Part shown: one piece after another, positions 55,836-64,000 of the stretch
Numbering within the stretch: position 1 is the stretch's first letter
How the letters are laid out: the number at the start of each line of letters is the position of its first letter
Assembly (NCBI GenBank): GCA_025558075.1
Contig: JAHLKF010000011.1
Location: forward strand, 248,001-312,000
Reading direction: 5' to 3'
Origin: Gaertneriomyces semiglobifer
Lineage: Eukaryota > Chytridiomycota > Chytridiomycetes > Spizellomycetales > Spizellomycetaceae
Length of the DNA: 64,000 nt
Notes under the pieces: generated by a model
Seen by the model: the letters and a program-made list of their open reading frames with translations, nothing else
The model's database searches: none
Told to the model about the DNA's origin: nothing
Translations under genes and position numbers: made by a program

Positions 55836-56614
55836 TCAGGCACTTTTGACCTGGCTGAGCAACCTGCTTTGCAGCTGTTCATTTTCTTCATTAAGTCTCG
55901 ATGTCAGATCATCGGCATCTGGACCGCGGCATTAGCTAAGAACAAGCGACGGTTTTCTCCCATCCCACCTTGCAACATCCTTTCCAATCGGGCAATATGC
56001 TCATTCTTAAGCGCCATTTCGAAGTGCAATTGCTCAATCCTCCCGTAGCTCAACTGCTTGCCCAATTCCTCATTTTCGGCTTGAAGTGTGCGCAACTTTG
56101 AAAGGAGTTTCTTTCCAGTAATACTACATGGTGGTCATTAAGGATGACAATAAGCCCGGCGGCAGTCCGCATCGCACCTGTACGGCGAGAATCCCGTCCC
56201 AAGAACTTCTCGTTGATAGTTTTCTATCCGACGCTGTTTTTCTTCAACTTCTTTTTCATTGTCCGATATAACCTTGACCAAATAGGATCAAGAAATTGGG
56301 TTCTCTCCTCAGCATTAAGATGGGCCTGGTGGGTCAGCCGGGAGACTTCATTCTGTTCTCCCAACATATACTCGTTATGCATGCGGCGCAATTGGGGAAT
56401 ATTATGTGCATCTCACCTCCAAAGCCACTATCTCCTGCTCACGTTGACCCAGTCGAATCAACAGTTTCCCTGGGCTATGGGCAGCATGCCCGGACTCCTG
56501 ATATTTCCCCAGCTTTTGTCGAAGCAGTTGGTTTTCCAGCTCCAGGGCTTCGTATGATGCATGCGAGCTCCTTGTTTGCGGTGATTGGCTTTGCGTGATT
56601 TCAGTTGAATCCAT
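55836..56614 (-). CDS. WTAP/FIP37/Mum2-like subunit of the m6A writer complex
   Basis: Exons 56417-56614, 56178-56352, 55969-56123 and 55836-55918. The WTAP family core is visible only after splicing: FSPYSITGKKLLSKLRTLQ, then AENEELGKQLSYGRIEQL, then DADDLTSRLNEENEQL. In animals and plants WTAP/FIP37 scaffolds the METTL3-METTL14 mRNA N6-adenosine methyltransferase; yeast Mum2 has the same role in meiosis. Spacing of the EQE, DP and F-S/T-P landmarks agrees with human WTAP to within one residue, except for a missing base inside exon 2 near 56278-56286. With that base lost the frame breaks, so this is either an assembly error or a damaged gene. Confidence 0.7.
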
Positions 56615-57081
56615 GGGACAGCCAGAAGAAAAGCACTCGAGATGATGAGGCCCCACGTAAAGTGAAGTAGATCAGTAATATTTTTTTCGTAGTGTAGCGG
56701 TTATCTTGGTGGGGAAACGCTTCTGGGAAGCCCAAAACTCAATTGACAGCTTGGGGTCCACCAGCGCGGAAGACCTTGAAAATTGACGTTGATTACTACA
56801 CCTAACATGTGCATCCATGCCTGCTTTCACCTACGGGCGGCACTAGAGGTTGGCACGCTCCTAAAGACAGTTTTTCAATTCATTGGTCACATAATGTTCT
56901 TCGCTAAGGATGCCACAACTGGGAAATGGATTCTGCAACGCATTCTCTGACTGTAATCCCAGGGTTGGCCCGGATTTCTTTACTTATGAATATAGATTAA
57001 ATTGTCGTCCCTTTGTACAAGGATCGTGCTGTATCTACTCGTACTAAGAACGGGTATTGGAAATGTCTATCAACTGTATAT
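56615..57081. other. Intergenic, no gene seen
   Basis: 467 bp between two minus-strand genes. AT-rich, with no supported reading frame. Confidence 0.5.
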
Positions 57082-60000
57082 CTAGTCCGCTTCGCCATCG
57101 CCTTTGAACATGGATCCCTTTGCCTCTAATACATATGATGACCTCACTATCTCGAGCTCGCCTGTGTTCGGTCCTCTAACTCCATTGGTTTTCTTATTTA
57201 GATGGTCTTCGGGACTCTCGAAGGCCCCTTGCGGATAATACTCCGCCTTAGGTTTGCTATGCAAGGCAGGCAGCCGTTTGCATTGCCTAACCTCCGCCTG
57301 TCCAATGCTGGTAAGATGTCGGGGAAACAAGGCCTTATACGCTCGAGATCGTGCAATTCGTCCGGTGAGACCGAAAGTGCGCAACCAAGGGTAGTACATC
57401 AGTTGCGCCTCGTATAAAAATGCGTGCGCGAGAAGAAGAGTTCTGCCAAAAATGAAGAATGAATGATTGAGAATTTTGGAAGAAGTACGTAAGGTTCCTT
57501 ACACCGCCACCATGAACGCAAAAACAATGCCGCCCAAGACGTTCTGATGAATTTCGCTCAGTAACCGAGAATAGAAGGCAATACCGGCGATGATAAGGAA
57601 GGTGAAGGCCCACGCGGTGTGCGAGTGAATATTATTGCAGTGTGGGAACCGATACGGATTTCGTCGTTCCACAAGGACGCGATCAACATTAACCAGAAAC
57701 AAGGCGAACAGAAATATCACAATTGGCCAGTCAGCAAAGAGAACCGGAACCGCCATGAGAAGAAGATGATTTATCGTGCGATAAAATGTAAAGTACCTGT
57801 CGAAATAGTGAGTGATGAAGGTGAAACATTATAACGGACTATAGGACTTACCAGCATCCATCAACATACAAGTCGAACAGAATGCCATACCGATGCACAA
57901 CCGCGGGATCATCCAGCTTCTTCCGGTTCCTCAATGAAATAACGAGCACCCAGAAGGGGATGCCGCAAGCGAACAGAACACACCCGGCTATGGCCTTGCT
58001 TTTGCCTCCATACCATTGCGATGTGTAGCAGCTCACTTGTGGATCGGATATCATATAACTGCGATCCACATCTGTCGCGCACTCGAATACCGTCACGAAT
58101 TGCTTAGACAAAGGAATATGTCCAATGAGACAAACGGCCAAGAATGCTTTGTAAGATGTCCACAATGCTTTCGCAATGGCTGACTTGCCGTGGAATACCA
58201 ATGCCCATGCGAGACAAGTGGTTAATATGACAACAGCAAAGACCGCCGGAACGAATAGCGCAATAGTCATCCAGTCGTTAAAATCGATTTGAAATGCGCA
58301 GTTAAAGTTAAGGGCGACAAGGTCCACGTTGAATGACTTGACTGTATGTGTGATGGGACGGAGCAGGTCCGGCCACCCCATATCAATTGAAAGGATCAGT
58401 CCAGCAACCTTGCATTACAAAGTCATTCATTATCGGCTACGGATCATTTGCGTTAAGACACACTATACCTGGAAAAACTGAACGGCTACATTGACGGTGC
58501 AATAGTTCAAATCTGTCATGCCCGTGCTTAGTACGACAATGCGCATGCTTGGCAAGTCAGTTTGTACTCACCAGCTATCGCCATCCAAATACCGACTCCG
58601 CAAACGGCAAGCGTTCCCAGCACAGCAGCGAGGACGGGTAACATAAGTGAAGTGCCAGTGCACGTAGTACACTCAGTTCCTTTCTTGTAAAGCCCCGGTG
58701 AGCATTCGCTGCATCTAGAACCAGTAAAACCAGCTGCGCACTCTCCCGAGGGCATAGAAGGGCATGCAGATGGCACGAAACACTTGAGGAACTTGTCTGA
58801 GGCGCGCAAGGCCTGATGGTAGCCATCTTGCGGATACGGCTTCTGCTGCCCGCCAGGGCATATTGCACCATCTGGGTGCCCCCGGCAGTGAGTGAGCGTG
58901 TACAAATGTGAATACCACCAACACATTCGAACATACCAGGGCATCTCAAGCAGATCGCCTTATTCGTACTGCTGATATATGTTCCTACCGGGCAATCGTT
59001 GAGAAGCTCGAAAGAGGAAGTGGCGACCACAGCGCGTTTGCCGAATGCCCATAATTCCAAGGCATGCTGGCCCACTTTCAAAGGTGGCACTGCACAATAC
59101 ATGTGTGTATCATCAAGAAGCACTGTGTAGAGGGACTCAATCCCGCCAAAAACGCAGGTGATCCGATATTCCGGACGGAAATGCAATCCAGTGATGGTTA
59201 TCACATCTCCGCCCGAGTTTAATGCATACGAGGGCGAGACCGAGTTGGCTTGCATCTTAATACAGTCTTCATGGCCCGAATCAATCTGTTCGATAAGCGG
59301 AATGGGGCAGAGAAATTTGTTACCCGAAAGTGTCAAAAGGGCGTTGGGGAGATAGGCAAATTCATCCGAAACAAAGCCGATCAGCTGATTGCCAGATAGG
59401 TCGAGTTCTCGAAGGGAGCTTAACCGAGTCAAGGTCTCGGGTAATTGCCCAGACAACTGATTATTCGATAAATCGAGTATGCTCAATGCCGTTGCGCTTG
59501 ATACAGTCCCGGGTATCTCGCCAACAAGACCCGTTCCTGAAAGTCGCATTTCCACCCGGTACGAAGATTGGAACCATGTGAGAGGAATGGTTCCAGTGAC
59601 TATCTCGTTGCTCAAATCCACTGTCTCTAGAAAAAGTGGAAGGTGCGCTGGTAGCCCGTGACCTGTGCAATCCAGTCCTCGGCCACGTAGGTCCACTTTC
59701 GCTACCCGCCCACTCGCACATACAACTCCATCCCACTCAGAATCAACAAAGTAATCAGAGTGATCATGCGTTGAACATACTGTTGTCGTCCGCAGAGGAT
59801 CCCAGTTAGCAGTCCACTGCGACCCTTGACAATTTTCATACAGCTGAGACTTTCAGCTTAACACCGAAGCTTCAGGAAATTTTCGCACAAACCATGCGCT
59901 TACCTCCCGCAACTACAAGAGAAAAAGCCAGTAATCAGCATTGCGCCGCGAAAGCATGCACGAAGCGGTAGGTGACGCACCCTAAAGTTATCGTCGTCCT

Positions 60001-60619
60001 GACATAAGGCACCAAGGTATCCAGGATCACACTGACATCGACCATGTAGGCAAGTCCCACGTCCATGGCAATCGAATGGGCACGCTAGATTTTCCCAATC
60101 CACATCTTCTTCTGCGACGGCTCGGTAAAAGCCAAGTATACCAGCACGGTTGATGGTTCCATCTGAGATGAAGTTGAAGAAAGCCGTAGGGCCAGGGACG
60201 ATGACCGTCGAGTCCAGGGTCCCATTGTGATATGCTAGCAGATTGTCCTCATCAATAATATCCCCCTGATAAGTGACAGCTCCATCGCAGCAAGCCTCCG
60301 TTTCGACGTAATAGTCAATGTTGATAAAAGTAGCGTCTGATCCATCAACCACTGGGGCAATTAGGACGGTGCAGTTGGAATTCGTTGAGTACTCTTCCAC
60401 ATTATCATTCCTAGAACGCGCTTGACTTTCAGCAGCCGTTGGGAACAACGCAGACGAGTTGGAGGCAACTACTTACGTCCAGAAGTAACCGTAAGGCTCA
60501 GTTAACGTCACTACTGCTCCATTCTTGCTCCGATTCATGCATAGCCCATCAGCAGATAGTGGTGTCAAGACCAACAGCCAAGCCAAAAGTCCCAGAGACG
60601 GATATCGCCGTGAGAGCAT
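57082..60619 (-). CDS. Receptor-like CUB-EGF-LRR-IPT-Cys-rich multi-TM protein
   Basis: Exons 60477-60619, 59981-60410, (59904-59912 optional), 58937-59843, 58572-58871, 58469-58512, 57852-58408, 57503-57796 and 57082-57442 give about 1,011 aa in one frame. Order of parts: signal peptide (GLLAWLLVLTPLSA), CUB-like domain (residues ~35-160), EGF module (CPFDCHGRGTCLHGRCQC), a C-x-G-V-x-C LRR cap and about four leucine-rich repeats, an IPT/TIG domain (SGGDVITITGLHF), a Cys-rich ephrin-receptor/GCC2-type stretch, then about eight hydrophobic segments and a ~90-residue cytosolic tail. The ectodomain implies binding outside the cell and the membrane part a channel or receptor, but no known family covers the whole. 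It is head to head with the 7TM gene. Confidence 0.83.
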
Positions 60620-60996
60620 CTCGGCGCCGTAGTCCAAGCCAGCACACCACCGCCGGGCTGAACAAGATATGTCCTCATCGTCTCGGACCCTTCCAGAGTT
60701 TAACGATGGATATCCTTGTCACACCACACTAACAATAGCCGCATTCTCGGTCGGTGCTCGTGGCTGAAACTGTTTGGTTACATTCAGTGGCAAAAATAGA
60801 TATTATCAAGGTTACAAAGGGAGATAGCATCTTGGGAATGGATGTTGCTATTTGAGGAGGCCACCGTCAATGCCAAATACCTGCGTACACATATTTAAGT
60901 GAGCCGATTGTAGGGTACCCCCCCAACGTCAAGAGGGTTCTTCTCCAGCATGACACATTGTCTTTGTCTCATATCAAGCCTACATCTAGCTGGGAG
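60620..60996. other. Shared divergent promoter, receptor-like / 7TM
   Basis: 377 bp between the two start codons. A C run (about 60919-60925) and AT-rich patches are present, with no coding frame. Confidence 0.5.
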
Positions 60997-62222
60997 ATGA
61001 CTGACCGAGAGCTATGGCGTGGCGAGTGGTGCGACTGGCGTTACAGGATAGAGGGTTGTCGCGACAGTGATCTATGGCGGGCTGTCTACATCGCACACTC
61101 GGTATTCAGTGGTTTGGTGTGCATCGCTACACTTTATGTTTGCTACCACAAGATTTACTTGGATGTCTGGAGAAAGAATCTTACTATTTTTGAAATTTCT
61201 GAAGGAGCCTTGAAAGCTAGACCCACAGAGGTCTTTCTGCTCTCGGCGAATATCCATATCTTATTACGCTTTCTGCATACGACTGCGATTCTAGGCAACT
61301 GGTACTCTTCTGATGTTGCACGCGAGGTATCGTTTGAAGTAGCATGGCCCCTACTGCTATGGGCGTGTTTGGGCTTCCCCATTGGTTTGGTCTTTGCCAC
61401 ACCGAAATCTTACATTCGGGAGACCGGTCACTCGGTTGGAGATATTATCCACGTCAAGCTACCGCCAGCCTACGTGCTGAATGGGATTTGGTTGGCTCTG
61501 ATTGGCATGCCGACAATCACACTACCTGTTACCGCAGCGCTGGACGGGTTGGCGCGCGACAATGGCAATTACAGCCTTGCGGTGACTCTGAATCGAGTAC
61601 ATTACTACCAGTGGGCCTTCTTCTGTGTGGCAGGCGTCCCTTTACTGTGTTACTTTTCGCTCAAGATGATCCACGTTCTGACCGTCAACGTTGTCGGGGT
61701 TCAAGACGTCGAGCAAAACAAAGGATTCAGAAAGCTAATTCGGCATGTATGTACATGCACGGTGTGTGGCCTTTAGAGAGATCCCATACTCATTTCTTCT
61801 TGTAGGTCCTCATCAATTTTGTACTCATGGGTTTGATGTCATCGATGTTCGCGTTGGTCTTGCTCATGTTTGCTATTTTCCGGGTTGAGATACTAAGTCA
61901 CAAGGAATGGTCCGTGTTATTCGCTCTTGCGTGGAACTTCGCCAGTCCATTGACACTCATCCCGATATTATATGTGACTGGGAAAGCGGCACATCGGAAA
62001 CGCCTGGCGGAGACCGGGGGCGCCTCACCACAGTGGATAAAACCTAAACCAATGCGTGGCGCTGCCTCGACACTGGCGCCGTCGATGCTCCCTGCTCTAA
62101 GTGTGGGACCGAGGAAGTTGATGGAGAGTTCACTTTTTTCTACGGGCACAAAAAAACAGGCGTCTGGCGACCTTGATGGTGTGCTGACGTCGGACAATCC
62201 TCTGGTAACTGGAGACAATTGA
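60997..62222 (+). CDS. Seven-transmembrane protein of unknown family
   Basis: Two exons (60997-61746 and 61806-62222) give 388 aa from the first in-frame ATG (MTDRELWRGEW). Seven clear hydrophobic segments follow, at about residues 25-50, 70-95, 110-135, 155-180, 200-228, 250-275 and 285-310. A Ser/Pro/Thr-rich tail of about 75 residues ends the protein. This is the layout of a G-protein-coupled receptor. No E/DRY, NPxxY, retinal-binding Lys or fungal pheromone-receptor motif was found, so the family is open. Two N-terminal Cys residues (WCDW, EGCRD) could make a disulphide. Its stop lies 35 nt from the convergent SMC5 stop. Confidence 0.8.
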
Positions 62223-62257
62223 ATATGATGCTAGTCTGTCACCCTACATAAATAACC

Positions 62258-64000
62258 CTATATACGTCCAATATATTTTCGCGGATCCAAATTTTCGTCT
62301 GGCAGATACGGACCGTTGAAAACGCAAAGAACCCGCATGCGCTCATGATACTCTAAATCAGAAAGTAGCTTTGGCGTGATTAGAAAATATCTAAGTTCAA
62401 CCTGGCGTTAGGCGTAACATGAAGAGAGTCAGCGGAACAAAGTACTTACTGGCTTGTTCCCTCCTGGCAGGCGGCTCGAACCATTTCCCCATGAACCATA
62501 CGTTCATTCCGCGGATCCATTCCCTGATTAATTTCATCCACGACACGAAAAGGGGTATGGGACAGCGCTTGTAGGGACATCAAATACAAAATTGTTGATA
62601 CTGCCCGTTCTCCACCAGACTGACGAGTACCAGTCAGAGGTTGCAGTCGCTCATTATCTCTGAACTTGACTAAAATTTCAATGCCCCACTGATCATAATC
62701 CTCATTCTCGCTGATCCGGACTTCACCAGCGCATCCAATTTTGTCAAATGCGGTAGCAAAATTGGTACTTAGTCTCTGTATAAGACTCTGTAACTCAGGT
62801 ATCCACTGATCGCGCAACCGCTGCATATTTTGACGCAAGCTTGACAAGCGCCCTTCATGAGATGACACCTTCGCCTTAAGTCTCTCTATTTCCGCTTGTC
62901 TCCGTCGGTAATCAGCAATGACACTGGCATCGGTGCTGTTGATCATTTCAGATCGAGTTCTTTCCGTTAACAACTCATTTCCCAGGTCATCTGCGGTTTT
63001 CCCAGCAAACTCTGCCTGCAAGGCAGTCTTCTCTTCTTCTGTCAGATCGGCAACGCCGTTCTGCGCAAGATCCAGACTTTTCCGCGCCTGCGTTTTGAGT
63101 TCTCGAACTTGTTCGTGCACTAAAAGGTAACCGTAATCAGCGTTGTGAAATGTCCTGACGTCAGCATGTCAAACATCCAAACCCGAACTTACACTGTCTA
63201 GCTTGTGATTCAAGCTCTGCGAAGGCCTGGTGCTTCTCTTCAATCATCGCGATAAAATCGTTAAGTTTCGCTTGATGCTCAAGTTGTCGCAAACTCGCAA
63301 CCGTTCTCTGATAGAATAGATCCATGGCTGCCCGAGCCTTTTTCTATTGTGGCATCTCTCTTCAGTTAAATGCATCAAACTTAGGGAATGTAGCACAATT
63401 AGTATTACCTTATAAGCAAGAGCTAGCTTTGCTTTCGTCTCGTACGTTGACAGTAATTGGGCCCTGAGGTTAGCCTCCTCTTCCTCTCTTGAAGTATGAT
63501 CCGCCTCTTTTTGCTCCAATTCTCGTTGCTTCAAGTCTGCGAGTGGATTACTTACATGGTTCAATATTGACTTATCGCAGCTAAAGGTGTGGACGTACCA
63601 AGCTTGTTCTTCATGAGCTGATACTGTTGTTGAAGTTGCGCCAGCTCTTTTTTCCTCTCCGTAAATCGGGCCTGCATTTACGTTCAGTGGTGTGAAACGT
63701 GGCTGCCACGACGCCCCAAACGAACATACCTTCTCGTTGCGAAGGTTTTCTTCCTGAGTACGAAGCTTGGTAATCTGCAGCACTACACCTTTCTTTCGCC
63801 CTTCACACTCAGTTAACTTCTGGTTTGCCGCCTCCAGATGAGCTTCCAATTGACGCTTCCGATCCATGTCCACTGAAGAGGCATATTTAAGGGTCAACGT
63901 ATGCCGATATGAGTAAAACGGGACGGATGTACCTGACTGTCCAAGGTATGTGGCCCGCCCAATAAGGGAGGCCGTTGTTGAAGTTGAGCCATACGCGTTT
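62258..64000 (-). CDS. SMC5: SMC5, C-terminal part (gene continues past the window)
   Basis: Exons 62258-62390, 62450-63119, 63193-63343, 63409-63536, 63599-63671, 63730-63872 and 63933-64000 (edge) join in frame. SMC5 pairs with SMC6 and the Nse proteins in DNA repair and replication-fork recovery. The C-terminal ATPase half shows the signature GTRQSGGERAVSTILYLMSL and the Walker B-like stretch FRVVDEINQGMDPRNERMV. SMC5-specific spelling is DQWGIEILVKFRDNE before it and YFLITPKLLSDLEY after it. Upstream is the returning coiled coil, beginning after the hinge (VDMDRKRQLEAHLEA). The hinge and N-terminal half are outside the window. Confidence 0.95.

Overview
This is a nuclear window from a fungus, probably a zoosporic (flagellated, chytrid-like) one. 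Nearly every gene has short GT-AG introns, mostly about 50-75 nt. The set mixes fungal-type genes (Snx41/Atg20, DUF4211, Spo12-like, Ldb17-like, a mitochondrial 2-oxodicarboxylate carrier) with a clear homologue of the flagellar dynein regulatory complex EF-hand protein DRC8/EFCAB2 and a DUF4515-type coiled-coil protein. Fungi that have lost the flagellum would not be expected to keep DRC8. Protein-coding models below were built by joining frames at splice sites; exon sums were checked to give a continuous frame for all but the few genes flagged as unresolved.

Layout. 0-8.5 kb: the 5' end of an unknown acidic protein, a 1,062-aa coiled-coil protein, a homeodomain protein, a 2.1-kb gene-poor stretch, and a decayed isochorismatase-family hydrolase. 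8.5-18.3 kb: CDK1 and a divergent beta-tubulin (tail to tail), TFIIH helicase XPB/Ssl2, a DUF4211 protein and Arp6. 18.3-24 kb: a PRELI/Ups lipid-transfer protein, the oxodicarboxylate carrier, a Spo12-like protein and galactokinase. 24-31 kb: two Snf2-family repair translocases, Rad26/CSB and Rdh54/Rad54B, tail to tail. 31-45.6 kb: a VHS-GAT protein, Snx41/Atg20, a mitochondrial PDK/BCKDK-type kinase, a mitochondrial AAA ATPase, a four-RRM protein and a beta-carbonic anhydrase. 46-56.6 kb: a small unidentified gene, Med18, Pus7, a small membrane protein, DRC8, an Ldb17/SPIN90-like protein, the DUF4515-type protein and a WTAP-like m6A-writer subunit. 57-64 kb: a large CUB-EGF-LRR-IPT-Cys-rich multi-TM protein head to head with a 7TM protein, then the 3' part of SMC5.

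Functional themes: DNA repair and chromatin (XPB, Rad26, Rdh54, Arp6, SMC5), cell cycle and cytoskeleton (CDK1, beta-tubulin, Spo12, Ldb17), mitochondrial metabolism (carrier, PDK, AAA ATPase, carbonic anhydrase, Ups), endosomal sorting (VHS-GAT, Snx41), RNA modification (Pus7, WTAP) and flagellar biology. No tRNA, rRNA, CRISPR or intact transposon was recognised. The least described part is the receptor-like/7TM divergent pair at 57-62 kb.
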